A DNA stretch of 64,000 bases from Anodontia alba (GCA_964016985.1 OZ024824.1:122694839-122758838); one strand, 5' to 3'. Shown: positions 50,075-63,117, counted from the stretch's first letter. The notes: a model not told the origin generated them from the sequence alone. Made by a program: numbers and translations.

Positions 50075-51292
50075 TTTTTATGCCCCCGCCATTTTCAATG
50101 GGGGGCATATAGTACCACCGCTGTCCGTACATACGTCCGTCCATCCCATCCATCTGTCCTGTCCGTCCCGTACGTAACACTTTTGGTTTCCGTGCAATAC
50201 CCGGTATCTTTTAAAGGATTGGTGTATTGGATTGAAATTTTATACACGGGTATATAATCATAAAATGTAGGTCAGATTCGATTTAGGGTAAAATCTGCCA
50301 ATTATTTTGGGAGTTATGGCCCTTTTCAACTTTGAAAAATTTTCAACTTTGAAAAATGGTTTCCGTGTCATATCTTTTGAAAGGGTTGGTTTATTTGATT
50401 GAAATTTTGTACACAGGTATATAATCATAAGATGTAGGTCAAGTTCAATTTAAAGTAAAATCCATTTATTATTTTGGGAGTTATGGCCCTTTTTCGACTT
50501 TGAAAAATGGTTTCCATTCCATAACTTTTGAAAAGATTAGTGTATTGGATTCATATCTTATACACAAGCATATAATAATAAAATATAGGTCAAGTTTGAT
50601 TTAGAGTAAAATCCACCAATTTTTTGGGGGAGTTACGGCCCTTTATCAATGTTGAAAAATGGTTTCCGTTCAATATCTTTTGAAAAGATTAGTGAATTGG
50701 ATTCATATTTTATACACAAGCATATAATTATAAAATATAGGTCAGATTTGATTTAGGGTAAAATCCACCAATTATTTTTATGGCCCTTTATCAATTTTGA
50801 AAAATAGTTGAAAAAATGATTTCTGTTTGATATCTTTTGAAAAGATTAGTGTATTGGATTCAAATTTTATACACAGGTGTATAACCATAAAATATATGTC
50901 AAATTGGATTTAGGGTAAAATCCACCAATTATTTTTGGAGTTATGGCCCTTTTTCAACTTTGAAATATGGTTTTCGTTCCAGAACTTTTGAAAAGATTAG
51001 TGAATTGGATTCATATTTTATACACAAGCATATAATTATAAAATATAGGTCAAGTTTGATTTAGGGTAAAATCCACCAGATATATTTGGAGTTACAGCCC
51101 TTTTTCAACTTTGAAAAAAGTTTCAGTTTGATATCTTTTGAAAACATTAGTGTATTGAATTCATATTTAACACACAGGTATACAATCATAAAATAGAGGT
51201 CAAGTTCCAATTCGGGTAAAATCAACCCATTATCATGGGAGTTATGGCCCTTTTTCACCTTTAAAAGATGTTTTCCTTCTGATATTTTTGGA

Positions 51293-51331
<39 letters not shown>

Positions 51332-53893
51332 CGTCCTTTAAAATAGCCATGTCCGGGTGGGTGGGCGGGCGTCAGGCGTCTTCCTAGGTTAACCTTTTGG
51401 TTAAACTTTTTTCAAAGTTGTATGTTACCTTTATTCTTCAGTGGATTGCTTTCAGATTTGGTAGGGATAAAGAGGAGAACCAGTAGGGGTGTCGCATGCA
51501 AGAGAGACAACTCTCACTTTGTTCTTTATGTACTTGTCTCCCCTGACGTCCGGACCCCCCAGGTTTACCTTTTGGTTAACCTTTTTTCAAAGTTGTATGT
51601 TACCTTTATTCTTCAGCCGATTGCTTTCATATTTGGTAGGGATGAAGAGGAGGACCAGTAGGTGTGTCACGTGCAAGAGAGACAACTCTAGCTGACTCTG
51701 TTTTGGAGTTACCTCCCATAATTGTTAAATTTTGTGTGGCCCATAACTCTAAAACCCTTTAAGGTATTTTCATGATACTTCACCATTAGGTAGAGGACAT
51801 TGAGTAGGCGTGTCACGTACAAGAAAGACAACTCTGACTGCGTTCTTGAGTTATCTCCCATAGACATAAAATCTTGTGCAGGCCATAACTCAATAACCCT
51901 TTGATATATTTTCATGATACTTGATCAAGTTGTAGAGGACATTGAGTAGGTGTGTCACATACAAGAACAACAACTCTAGCTGACTTTGTTTTGGGAGTTA
52001 TCTCCCATAGTTGTTAAATCTTATGCAGCCCATTACTCTAAAACCCTATAAGTTATTTTCATGATACTTCACCAATAGGTAGAGGACATTGAGCAGGGGT
52101 GTCGCATTCAAGAATGACAACTATAACTGACTGCATTCTGGAGTTATCTCCCATAGTTATGAAATCTTGTGCAGGCCATAACTCAATAACCCTTTGAGAT
52201 ATCATGATACTTGATCCAGTTGTAGAGGACATTGAGTAGGTGTGTCACATAACAAGAACAACAACTCTGACTCAGTTCTGGAGCTATCTCCCATAGTTGT
52301 TAAATCTTGTGCAGGCCATAACTCTTCAACCTTTTGAGATATTTTTATGATACTTCATCAAGTTGTAGAGGACATTGAGTAGGCATGTCATGTACACAAA
52401 AGACAAGTCTGATTCCATTTTTGAGTTATCTCCCATATTTGTTAAATTTGCTGACGGTCATAACTTCACTACCAGTTGAGATTTTTTGTTGATAATTAAT
52501 AGGGATGCTTAGAACATTAAGAAGGAGAGTTGCATTTAAAAATTGTTACTATGGGTTATTTATTACTCCATTTATTTTCAATTATCTCCCCTGGTTATAA
52601 AATCTTGTGCAGGCCATAACTCTTTAACCAGTGGAGACATTTTAATGATAGTAAGTAGAGATGCTAAGAACATAAACCAGGTGTGTCACAATATGTAAGG
52701 ACAACTCTGACCTACGGAGTGTTGGAGTTATCTCCCTTACTTACACTGCGGATGCAGATTTATCAGCAATGCATACAGCAGGCTTTATTTTTCTCAATTT
52801 TTTTGGATTCTTTGTTAAAAATCACATACTAGCAAACACAAAATTGAGTTTCTCAGACTAATGATTGAAGCGTTACAGGCCTTGCAGGCAGAGGGCCTTA
52901 TATTTCTCATTATTTTTTATTCTTTGTTGAAAATCACTTACTAGCAAACACAAAATCCAGTTTCTACAACCTACAGTTTGAGAGTTATAATCTTTGCAGG
53001 CAACAGACCTTATTTTTCTCATTATTTTCGGATTCTTTGTTGAAAATCACTAACTAGCTAACAAAAAATCCAGTTTCCATGACTTACGGTTTGAGAGTTA
53101 TAATCATTGCAGGCAACGGGCCTTATTTTTCTCATTATTTTCAGTTTCTATGTTGAAAAACACAAAATCCAGTTTCCACAACTTACGGTTTTAGAGTTTT
53201 GTGTCTGATTCACAGTTGTGGAGTTGTCACCCACTGCAGGGTTAAACAAGTGTATCCCTTGATAAAATTACATCTCTGATGCCCTAGATTGAAAAAAGAC
53301 GACCATTTGCGGTGCGGTCAGGGGATTTGCCATCTCTTTTGATGGCTATTTTTTCAAGTTAACTCCCCCAAATGAATTTCTAAGCCAAATTCTTGTGCAC
53401 TTCATAACTTACAAATGGTTTGAAATATTTTGATAATATTTGGTAGAGGCATAGATAAGGACCAGTAAGCATGCCCTGTATAAGAGAGACAACGCTGACT
53501 TTCTTTGTTAGGTACCTGAAGCCAAAAGCTTGTGCAGCCAAAATTGAATTTTGGATGGATTTTCATAAATCTGTCCTTTAAAATAGTGATGTCATGGCCC
53601 GTGGGCATTGTGTCTTCCGAGGTTTACCTTTTCATTGACCTTTTGAAAAACCCGTCCATAATGCGTTTGGCATTTTTCTTGTTTTAAAAAAGATGGATAT
53701 GTGTATTGGATTCATATTTTATACCCAGGTATATAATCATAAAATATGGTCAAGTTCAATTTAGGGTAGAATCTGCCAATTATTATGAGAGTTATGGCCC
53801 TTTTTTAACTTCATTTTTTGCAAAATACCTGCGTGTGGGTGAGGAGGGCCCTGGGCGGGGGGGTCTGTGTCATATTGACACATTTCTAGTTGG
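50075..53893. repeat. Large minisatellite-rich element(s), CTAGTT end
   Basis: Head tatgcccccgccattttcaa, 3' end tgacacatttCTAGttgg. Arrays inside: seven units of about 155 bp (50208-51290, keyed by cttttgaaaagattagtg), a T run at 51296-51326, eight or so units of about 145 bp (51420-52720, keyed by gagttatctcccata) and about four units of about 110 bp (52790-53200, keyed by tttgttgaaaatcactta). Several elements may be nested. No gene is visible. Confidence 0.65.
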
Positions 53894-54187
53894 TTTAAGC
53901 AATGTTTTTTGGGTTTTTTTCACAAAGTGCATTGTTACCCTGATTTATGAATGTATTGCATGAGAAATGAAAGCTCTAACTAGGGAGAAGGATATAAAGG
54001 CTCATTTCTATCATTTAGGCGGTATCATGAGAAAAGTCCCACTGTGACATTAACATCAGTCACATCTGGCCAGATCTTCTAGGCCAAGTTTTTCCCTCTT
54101 TTCTTTTTCTTTTTTTTATATACCCCACCACACGATATCAGATAGTGGCTGGGTATTATGGTTTCAAGTTGGCACTGGGTCTTTTAG

Positions 54188-55880
54188 CTCACCTGAGCCA
54201 AAGGCTCAAGGTGAGCTTTTGTGACCGGTCTTTGTCCATCGTCCTTCGTGCGTCTGTCAACAATTTACTTAAAAGACATCGCCTCTTAAACCGGTGAATT
54301 GATTTTGAAAAAAATTTATAGGAATGTTCCTTGGATGACCCTCTACCAAAATTGTAAATGGTTCTGCTCTGCTAAACAAAATGGCTGCCAGAGCTGACAA
54401 TAGAAAAACCTTAAAACGACATCTCCTCCTAGGACATTGACCTAATTTCAAAATAATATCACAGGAATATTTCATGGGTGAACCTCTACCAAAATTGCTC
54501 AAACCGTTCCGCTCAGATGAACAAGATGGCCACCAGAGCTAATAATAGAAAAACCTTAAAACATCTTCTCGTCTGTCAACAATTTACTGAAAAGATATCT
54601 CCTCCTAAACCAGTGAGCGGATTTTGAAATAATTTTACAGGAATGTTCCTTGGGGGACCCTCTACTAAAATTGCAAAAATGGTTGTGCTCCCTTGAATAA
54701 AATGGCTGCGAGAGCTCAAAAAAGAAAAACCTTAAAACGACATCTCCTCCTAGGATATTGACACAATTTCAAAATAATTTCACAGGAATATTCCTTGGGT
54801 GACCCTCTACCAAAATTGCTCAAACTGTTCTGCTCAGATGAACAAGATGGCCACCGGAGCTAAAAATAGAAAAAACAAAAAACGTCTTTTAGTCTGTCAA
54901 CCATTTACTTAAAAGACGTCTCCTCCTAAACCAGTGAACAGATATTGAAATAATTTTACAGGAATGATCCTTGGGGGACCATCTACCAAAATTGCCTAAA
55001 TGGTTTTGCTCCTCTGAACCAAATGGCCCCCAGAGCTAAACAAAGAGAAAAGCCTTAAAGCGACATCTCCTCCAAGGCCACTGGCCCAATTACAAAATAA
55101 TTTTACAGGACTATACCTTAGGTGACCCTCTACAAAAATTGCTCAAACCGTTCCACTCGGATGAACAGGATGGCTGCTGGAGCTAAATGGCCACTCTATT
55201 TTTCACATCTTCTCCTGAACCAAAATTCCAGTTGACTCGAAATATAGGAAGCATCGGGGTGACTTATTGATCAAAATAGCTAAAACTGTTCAGATTAGAA
55301 ATCCAAGATCATGGCGGCCATCTTGAAAATCTATCTTCGCTTTTTCTCTTGAACTGAAAGGCTAATCGACTTGAAACTTGGTAGGAAGCATCAGGATGAC
55401 TTGTAGATAAAAAATAGCTTAATAGTTCCGATCCAAGATGGCGGCATTTGGTGACCATCTTGAAAATCTATTTTTCGCTTCTTCTCCTGAAAAAGCTAAT
55501 AGATTTGAAACTTGATAAAAAGCATCAGGGAGACTTGTAGAACAAAAATGGCTAAAATAATTCCTATCAGAAATACAAGATGTCTGCATCTTGAAAATCT
55601 GTTTTTCGCTCCGTCTCCTGAACCGAAAGGCCAATTGATTTGAAACTTGGTAGGAAGCATCGGGTTGATTTGTAGATCAAAAAAAATAAATAAATAAATA
55701 AAAATAAATAAAATCTTTCCAATCGGAAATCCAAGTTAGTGGCCATGGTGGCCATCTTGAAAATCTATTTCTCACTTCTTTAAAATGGAAAGGCCAATCT
55801 CTTGAACCAAAAGGCCAGTTGACTCAAACTTGTCTGATTATCAGGTGAGCAATACAGGGTCATCTTGGCCCTCTTGTTTT
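54188..55880. repeat. Minisatellite element, two array types, hairpin end
   Basis: Head ttagctcacctgagccaaag. First array 54260-55190: about three units of about 310 bp, keyed by gacatctcctcctaggac. Second array 55190-55850: the same monomer type as 33463-34947 (cttgaaaatctatttttcgc). The end hairpin agggtcatcttggccct lies at 55856-55872, then ctcttgttt. Confidence 0.65.
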
Positions 55881-56382
55881 GCGTCTTTACCCTTCCTTAT
55901 TTTATAATAATGCTATGACCTGGTTTGTCAGATATATGTTTGCTTAGATCTGGGCAGCTCATGAATAATAAAATTCATCATTTCTTGCAACAGTCTTGTT
56001 AGTTGCAATTTTTCATGCAGCCCTGTGGTATTTTTCACATAAACATGTTTTTCATAATCATTTTTTAAACTATTTTGAGTGTGCCATTTGAAAATGATTT
56101 TTATACTTCCATTCAATCAGTGATAAATATGTACTGAAATAAAGTGGGTTTGATGTTGTTTATTCAAAACTACAGTGGAAACTCCACTAACGGTCACCTC
56201 CAATGAGCAGTCAATGGCCATTTTTATCACACACTCTGCAACCTCTCCCCCTCCCCCCATCTCCCACCACCCCTGAGGTTTTGTCTGTTTGATAGATCTG
56301 ACTGCATTTATTGCCATTAGGCCTGTTGTGAATTTGAACTGATAACAGTGAATTGGTGGGTGATAATGTACTTGAAGATACA
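55881..56382. other. Intron, nothing assigned
   Basis: AT-rich, with a C/T-rich patch near 56243-56275. I see no gene or named repeat. Confidence 0.4.
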
Positions 56383-56582
56383 GTAAAACCTGTGTAAAAG
56401 AGCCATCTTCGAGACTGACTTTAAATAGTGGTTGATGTGGAAAAAGTTGTCTGTCTTATAAAGGTACATATAATTTTGCTAGCAAAATTACATGACATGT
56501 ACCTTTATAAGACAACTATCTTTCCACATCAACCACTAAGGTCAATTTCAAAGGTGGCTGTCTTACACAGGTTTTACTGTAC
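56383..56582. repeat. Foldback MITE (acagtaaaacctgtgtaa ends)
   Basis: 200 bp palindrome with outer ends tacagtaaaacctgtgta and tacacaggttttactgta and centre gctagcaaaattac. TA at both edges suggests a TA target. Confidence 0.85.
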
Positions 56583-56679
56583 TGCTAAAGAATAGATGGT
56601 TCTCACTATTTCCAGCTTTCCTGCATCTCACTTGAAACAATTTAGCCTTAACCACTCTTTTGGGCAAATTCAGCATACG

Positions 56680-56845
56680 ACAAATTGATATTTTTCTTAT
56701 TTTTGCCAGCAAACAGGATTTAACACTTCATGCAAATTGTCTCCAATGGAGTCATTGAAGACAATTTGCATGAAATGTCAAATCCTGTTTTCTTGGAAAA
56801 ATAAGAAAAATATTTCAAAATGTTGTCTGCTGAAAATTTTACCCA
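56680..56845. repeat. Foldback MITE, family J, well preserved
   Basis: Arms gatatttttcttatttttgc, tttcatgcaaattgtct-type sequence and ctccaatgga at the centre. The best copy of the family. Confidence 0.8.
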
Positions 56846-58049
56846 ATGTGCTATTAAGCATTAGTGGTTATTCCAACAGGTATACAGCTTTGAATCGTCA
56901 TTCCAGTGTTGATTGTATTAATGTATTAATGTTGGAACAACCTTTTTTTAGCATTGTGTCCCCTATGTACTGTCCAGGAACTTTCTCATCATTTACAATT
57001 TAGTCAGCAGCTAAAATATAATTGTTGCTTCTTGTAGTTAAAGCCTCACTCAGATGCACCCTTGTAATGAATAGAAGAAATACAAGTAGTTGTAGAAGCA
57101 TTCATTGTTATTTTTATGACTTTTATTATTACTACTCAAAATATGTATTATATCTTCCTTGTCTGTTGCCATTAATTATATTTGTCTGGTTTTATCAAAT
57201 TACATCAGATTGCAAAGAAATAAAGATTTATGTTTAGCAGTTTATGAAATTTAAGGATGCTTTCACATTTAGTATTCAGTTTCAGGATACAAACAGAATT
57301 TAAATGCATTTAGTATTTAGTTTCAGGATACAATTAGTTTGAGGTCAACATAACAAAATTGTTTTTCCCGAAAATCATAAAGTACACTAAAACAAACTTA
57401 GAAATGTTCAGACTGACAGAAATAGACCCAAAAAAGAGGGGTGTAATCAAGGATGTATAGAAAGTAAGCATTACTTGGTAAGCAGGCTTCCCCCACCATG
57501 CCTATCAACCTGAACTGAGATTTAGTAAAACTTCGGGAATAGTAATGTCTGGTGTTTAGGAAGTCTGTTTGTGGCTTGGCTGTGGCAAAAACATCAGATA
57601 TAAGTCTGGAAACAGCCACAGGGATTGACAAGGTCATGATGCCTCCCATAGAACTCCTTAAGTGTTGACACCAGTTGAGTTCTTTGATGTCTGTGAGAAA
57701 GAAAAAAAAACAAAAAAAAAAAAAAAATTAAAATGAACCATGCTAAATGAAAAGGTGTCTTCCAGGTAAATACCTTCAGTATTTGGATACCTTCTCTTTA
57801 ATACTTTAAAGCGCCAAGAAAAACTGCATCTGAAAATATCGTCTGTTTATGTCGTCTGCTGAATATTCTTGCAGACTTTTCAAACCTATTTTTGCATACA
57901 GGCAAACAGTGTGGATCCTAAAGGAGCAGTCTGATCTGGGTCCACACTGTTTGCAGAAATGACTTTTAAAGTAACTGGCAGAAGACAAAGCAGACGACAA
58001 TAGTTGTGATTGGTGCTTTAAGGGTTAATACCTTATTTACAATAAGTTT
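56846..58049. other. Intron, little identified
   Basis: A run of A near 57700-57730 and a gatcag-core hairpin at 57900-57955. The open frames here have no recognisable product. Confidence 0.4.
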
Positions 58050-58290
58050 TAAGACACCTTAACTAATTACTTCTTATCTACCCTAAGTATTTCGACACCT
58101 CAACTCCATACTACTTTATTAACCCTAAGAATTCGGACCCCTTAACTCCTTTCTACAGTATATACCCGAAGTTTTCAGCTTCTCATTAAGTCTATACTAC
58201 CTTTTTTACCCTAATTTTTAGACTCATTAACTCCTTATTACCCTATTTACCCTAAGTATTCAGACAGCTAAACTCCCTACTACCATATAT
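58050..58290. repeat. Minisatellite of about 44-bp units derived from MITE family C
   Basis: Five or so degenerate units of ttaccctaagtattcggac followed by accttaactccttactacc. This unit is the outer segment of MITE family C (6590, 24356). Confidence 0.7.
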
Positions 58291-59751
58291 ACCTTAATTA
58301 TACCCCTGGCATACAAAGTATGTCGAGGGGTATATATTTTTCGTCTTTCCGTGTGTCTGTGCATGCGTCCGTACGAATATTAACATTTTGCGTCAAAGTT
58401 TTGCGTGAAGTTTTTTCCTTTTGCATATATTTTTTAAAGCTTACACTTTAGGACATTGATGTGTGGTTAGTGTTACTACTAGATGATTACAGAATAGCTG
58501 ACATCATTCTGCTGATGCTGCTGACCCAAGGTCAAGGTCACAGACTTAGAAAATAGTGTGATGTTTACATCAAAGTTTTATATAAAGTTTTTGTCTTTTT
58601 CTTATAACTCTGCAGCCACTGATCAAAACTTTTTTATATTTCATATGGGAGTACCTGGGAGGGTTCTCTTCCATTCTACATCTACAGACTCCTGGGTCAT
58701 GCCCCAGGGCGGGGCTAGAGGTCAAAATCTAGGACAACCCCGATAAAGTAGTATATTGCAGTGTGTTTATACAAACAGCCTCTTATTAAAGAAGGATGGG
58801 CATCAGACATGCTTATCACATCAACATTCATTGTTGGAAGGTCAAGGTCAGTGTGACCTTATTTTCATGCTTCAGTGATTTTGACTTATATTTTGAAGCC
58901 TATTTGATGGATTAATGCCTCAGTAAAGTAGTATATTGTAGTTTGTTTATACAAACAACTTCTTAAAGAAGGATGGGCATCAGAGATGTTTATCACATCA
59001 ACATTCAGTGTAATTTAGACTATTTAATGAACTAATGTGAAACTTGGAATATTGGATCTGTGAGACACCACGATTGGCAGCATAGCAAATGTAGGTGACC
59101 TTGACCTATATTGCATGGTCCAGTAATTTTGCCACATATCTTGAATATTAATTGATGTATGAACATCATTATTTGGGATTATGAATTAGTATGATCCAAC
59201 AGTTGACCTAAAAGTAAATGTAGGTCACTGTGACCTATATTTCATGGTCCAGTGATTTTATGTTACATGTTGAAGACAATTTGATGTATTACTATCATAT
59301 TTTGGGATTATGTGACCTATATTTCATAGCCCTGATTTTGTCTTATATCTCCCTCTGTTTGATACCTAAATGTCATATTTACATATAATGACAGTGAGTC
59401 AGTGTGACCCAAACTTTCACCTCAAAGTAAATATAAATCAGTATGACCTAAATTCCATGATCTAGTGATTTTGCTTAATATATAGATGATTTAGTGGATT
59501 AACATCATAGTTGGTATAATGTATCAGTGTGACTTTCAGATTAATTTCTCAAGTACATGTATGTGTAGGTCAGTGACCTATATTTTATGGCCCAGCAAAT
59601 TTGCTTCATGTCTTGAAGACTATTTACTCCAGGAAAATTGTACTTGGGATGATAGATCAGTGTCACTCAGAGACTGACATTGTAAACTATATCTTGCCTT
59701 ATATCATTGTCATTAACATTAAATATTTTATAATCAAGAAATGGTGCCAGC
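58291..59751. repeat. Dispersed repeat with ggtcaaggtca units
   Basis: Head tacccctggcatacaaagta with the inverse tatgtcgaggggta. Degenerate units follow, keyed by gtgacctatatttcatgg and ccagtgattttg up to 59600. There is no gene. Confidence 0.55.
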
Positions 59752-59779
59752 CAGCCAGGGTATTCGTGACCCTCTGGGC

Positions 59780-60329
59780 ACTTGCTCTAGGTTTTTATGA
59801 TAAACGGGACAATTTTGATTTTGATATAGTCAATTTCCCTTTTCTGGATGGCGATGTCCCCCGGCGTACCTCATATGGGGTATACATATCTCAACTTCTT
59901 AGATTCGCCAGAGCTTCTTCAAATCTTAATGACTTTAACTACTGCAATAAAGCCCTTACTACCAAACTTCTTAGGCAGGGCTATCGTTATTTTAAACTTC
60001 ATAAGGTGTTTTTGAAATTTTATTGCAGACACAGTGCCTTGTTAGAAAAATATAACGTCAGTCTGACAACACTTCTGCAACAAGGTGTATCGGAACCAGA
60101 ATTTTACGGTGATTTAGTGTACAGATTTAGAAAAATTGTAGGTAAATCTAACTTTTCGGAGCAATTCAGAAAACTTATTAACCGTTATAAAAGAATTGGC
60201 TATAGCCTGGATATTATGTGGCAGACTGCATGCCTAGTTGTCAACCCAATCATTGTTGATGGCTATGCTTCACTCTTTAATTGCATGACGGTGGTTCAGG
60301 CCTCAGATTCAATGACGGCCTCTTCATAA
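59780..60329 (+). pseudogene. Retroelement RT C-terminal domain
   Basis: The frame is open to a TAA at 60327. It contains FYDKRDNFDFDIVNFPFLDG, then TSYGVYISQLLRFARASS, LLRQGYRYFKLHKVFLKFY, SEPEFYGDLVYRFRKIVG and ASLFNC. This set of blocks follows the RT palm in retroelement proteins common in bivalve genomes. The first 50 codons of the open frame are unrelated repeat sequence, so 59601 is not a real start. Confidence 0.75.
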
Positions 60330-60709
60330 AACTTTAACCAGTGGGTTGCGGCTTGACGATGTGTCTTTGGCTTGGCCCGCCGTGGTTCAACTGTTGGTTT
60401 TCATTTACTCTGGCATACAGTAGAATTAGCCATGAGTACTCGTCTTTGTTTATTATAGTGATTAATTTGATTTTTATGTTTTCGCTTTGATGCATTGACT
60501 GAGTTGGGAGCCTTTATGCGAACAGAATTTTTATGTGTTTCTGTATTAAGAGTAGCATCGGGACCCAGGGTGAATTTAGCTAGCTGTAAAAGTGCTTTAA
60601 ACCCCCCGGTGGTTTACTCTACTGACCATTCTAAGGCGGTGGTCCCGGTGTTAGTCTTACTCTTTCTTGCTTTGTGGTTTATTCTACGAGGCGATTTGTT
60701 GTATGTCTT

Positions 60710-60998
60710 AGGGGTGGTTGGGTGGTGCGAAGGTGCTGTGTATCTTACATCACTGGGGCGTCCAGCTGATATTGGCTTACAGCTGGGCAAGACCTGCTAT
60801 CCTTGTAGCAGGTAAGGGTAGAGGGGGAATGTTTTTATTTCTTCTGTTTCTTCACTTTCATTCCTGTTCCTCTTTCTTCCCTGTCCCCCTCTTTCATCTC
60901 CTCTACTATCTCTTCTATCTCTTTTCTCCCTTTCTCTGGGAGACGACACAAAATGACCCTCAAGGGTTGACGTGTCGTTAAACCCCAACACAATCAAT
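60710..60998 (+). mobile_element. SINE-like family 3, nested, with 12-bp target duplication
   Basis: 289 bp: head gggtggttgggtggtgcgaa, a hairpin ctgctatccttgtagcagg, a pyrimidine-rich middle, then acgacacaaaatgaccctca and a tail aaaccccaacacaatcaat. It is flanked by gttgtatgtctt at 60698-60709 and 60999-61010. It inserted into the 3' region of the retroelement. No clear A or B box is seen, so its RNA origin is open. Confidence 0.85.
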
Positions 60999-61205
60999 GT
61001 TGTATGTCTTTCCGTGTGTCATTTTGTTCTTGTGTTTTTCAGTCCTTTTAGTATTGCGATTACCTCGCTTGGGGAAGAGAGAGCTAATCTTAGTGCTTTT
61101 CGTACATTTGTTCGATTTGTGCTTGTTTGGATTTGTCGGTTTCCTCTTCCTCTTGGGGTCTGGGAAGGGCTGCGTTTTGTGATTGTGGCACTCCCTGGAC
61201 TTTTC

Positions 61206-61364
61206 TCTTACCTTTTTTTCAGACACCTTAACTCCTTACTACCATATTTACCATAAGTATTCAGACACCTTAATTCCTTACCACCATATTTACCCTCCTC
61301 AATTCCTTAATACTGTAATCACCTTCAAACACATTAACTCCTCACTACTGTATTTATCATAAGT
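61206..61364. repeat. Minisatellite of MITE C-derived units
   Basis: Three to four units of tattcagacaccttaattcc type. Confidence 0.65.
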
Positions 61365-61640
61365 GGTCGGGTGTGGCAAAGGTGTTGTGTATCTTATGCA
61401 ATCAGGGTGTCCAACTAATATTGGCTTACAGTTGGGCAGTGCCTGCTATCCTTGTAGCAGGTAAGGGTAGATGGGGAATGTTTTAGTTCTTCTGTTTCTT
61501 CACTTTTGTTCCTGTGCCTTCCTGGCATTCACTTTCATGGTTTCTATCTCTTTTCTCCCTTTCACTGGGAGACAGCATCAAATAACCCACAAAGTCTGAC
61601 ACATTGTTAAACCCCAACTCGATCAATCAATCAGTCAGAC
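61365..61640 (+). mobile_element. SINE-like family 3, second copy
   Basis: tggtcgggtgtggcaaaggt head, ctgctatccttgtagcagg, and a tail ending in an atca microsatellite. It splits the MITE-derived minisatellite. Confidence 0.75.
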
Positions 61641-62612
61641 ATCTAAACTACCATATATACCCTCCTGAACTCCTTACTACTGTATTTACCTTAAGTTTTC
61701 AGATACCCTAACTCCTTACTCCTGTATTTACCATAAGTATTCAGACACGTTAACTCCTTACTACCATATTTACCCTCCTTCTTAGTACTGTTTTTACCTC
61801 AAGTTTTCAGATACCCTAACTCCTTACTACTGTATTTACCATAGGTATTCAGACACCTTAACTCCTTACTTCCATAGTTACCCTCCTTAACTCCTTACTA
61901 CTGTATTTAACATAAGTTTTGGAACACCTTAACTCCTTAGTACTGTATTTACCCTAAGCCTTCAGACTTATTAACTTTTTACTGCTGTATTTACTCTAAG
62001 TATTGGGACATCTTAACTCCATTCTACCATATTTACCTTGAATTTTCAGACACATTCACTCCTTACTACCATATTTACCCTAAGCATTCAGACACCTTCA
62101 CCATATATACCCTAAGTATTCAGACACCTTGGTTCCTTACTACCATATTTACCCTAATATTCAGACACCTTAACTTTGTACTACCATCTTTACCCTAAGT
62201 GACTCTCTACTACCATATTTACCCTAAGTATTCAGACACCTTAACTCTGTACTACCATATTTACCCTAAGTTTTCAGACACATTAACTCCTCACTACTGT
62301 ATTTACTCTAAGTATTCAGACACCTGAACTCCCTACTACAGTATTTACCCAAAGTTTACACACATATTAATTCCCTACTACCATATTTACCCTAAGTATT
62401 CAGACACAGTAATTCCTTACTACAGTATATACCCTAAGCATTCAGACACCTTAACTCCTTACTGCCATATTTACCCTAAGTTTTCAGATACAGTAATTCC
62501 TTACCACTGTATTTACCCTAAGTATTCAGACACCCTAACTCCTAAATACAATATTTACCCAATGTTTTCAGACACATTAACTCCTTACTACTGTGTATAG
62601 CCTTTGCATTTG
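61641..62612. repeat. Minisatellite, about 22 units of about 44 bp, MITE C-derived
   Basis: Regular units ttaccctaagtattcagaca followed by ccttaactccttactaccat. Divergence is uneven, with variants such as taagttttcagacac. The unit equals the outer segment of MITE family C, which shows how the array probably began. Confidence 0.8.
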
Positions 62613-62815
62613 GACACCAATGGCAGGTTTGGTTGGGTTAGACAAAGGTGTTGCGTATCTTACGTCACCAGGGTGTCCAACCTATATTGGCTTGCACGGG
62701 CAAGGCCTGCTATCCTTGCAGTAGGTAAGGATAGAGGGGGGAATGATCTTATTTCTTTTGTTTCTTCACTTTCATTCATTTTCTTTTCTCCTCTGTCCCT
62801 CTATAGTCGTTTTCA
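62613..62815 (+). mobile_element. SINE-like family 3, truncated
   Basis: Head ttggttgggttagacaaagg and ctgctatccttgcagtagg, cut off after the pyrimidine-rich part. Confidence 0.65.
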
Positions 62816-63006
62816 TAGCATTTCAGTATTTTTCCAAAAACCACTCGTCATTCAAGTCACATGGCGCTATGTCACATGACTGTCATCCAATAGATTTCTG
62901 GCGTAAAAAATGGCGACCGCTTCAGTCAGCATCCAGCTGTCAAACAAATTCTGCGGGTCATTTAGAGTTGAAGGAATCATATTCCAAAGCTCATTAGCCC
63001 ACAGTC

Positions 63007-63117
63007 ATGAAGATGTGCAATATAGCAACTATTCTAACCTATTTTGTTCAAATCAAAGGAAATTTTAAAGCCATCAGTGAAGAAAGTTTGGAATTGTTTA
63101 AAGCAGGATATATTCAT
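63007..63117 (+). CDS. Possible first exon of a SWIM-type mobile gene
   Basis: An open stretch reads MKMCNIATILTYFVQIKG, then NFKAISEESLELFKAGYIH, and ends at a good donor gtaagt at 63118. The pattern IA..L.......F.......... KAGY resembles the N-terminal part of SWIM zinc-finger proteins that have spread in bivalve genomes. This is pattern memory and not a search result. A TAG lies ten codons upstream in frame. It could be a chance frame. Confidence 0.25.

Larger units (their letters stand above)
59752..61205 (+). mobile_element. 5'-truncated retroelement: RT C-terminal domain and 3' region
   Basis: Only the 3' end of the retroelement is present: the C-terminal coding part, then about 0.85 kb of 3' region that ends near ctccctggacttttctctta and contains a nested SINE. 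The catalytic RT fingers and palm lie upstream of the break and are absent. The element class (LINE or Penelope-like) is not settled from this part alone. Confidence 0.65.

Noticed and set aside
60978..61256. Overlapping open frames on both strands
   Set aside because: They lie in the 3' region of the truncated retroelement and the SINE tail, with no product recognised.
62910..63070. ATG GCG ACC start as the beginning of a gene
   Set aside because: The frame closes at TAA near 63067 and encodes nothing recognisable. The possible exon at 63007 is in another frame.
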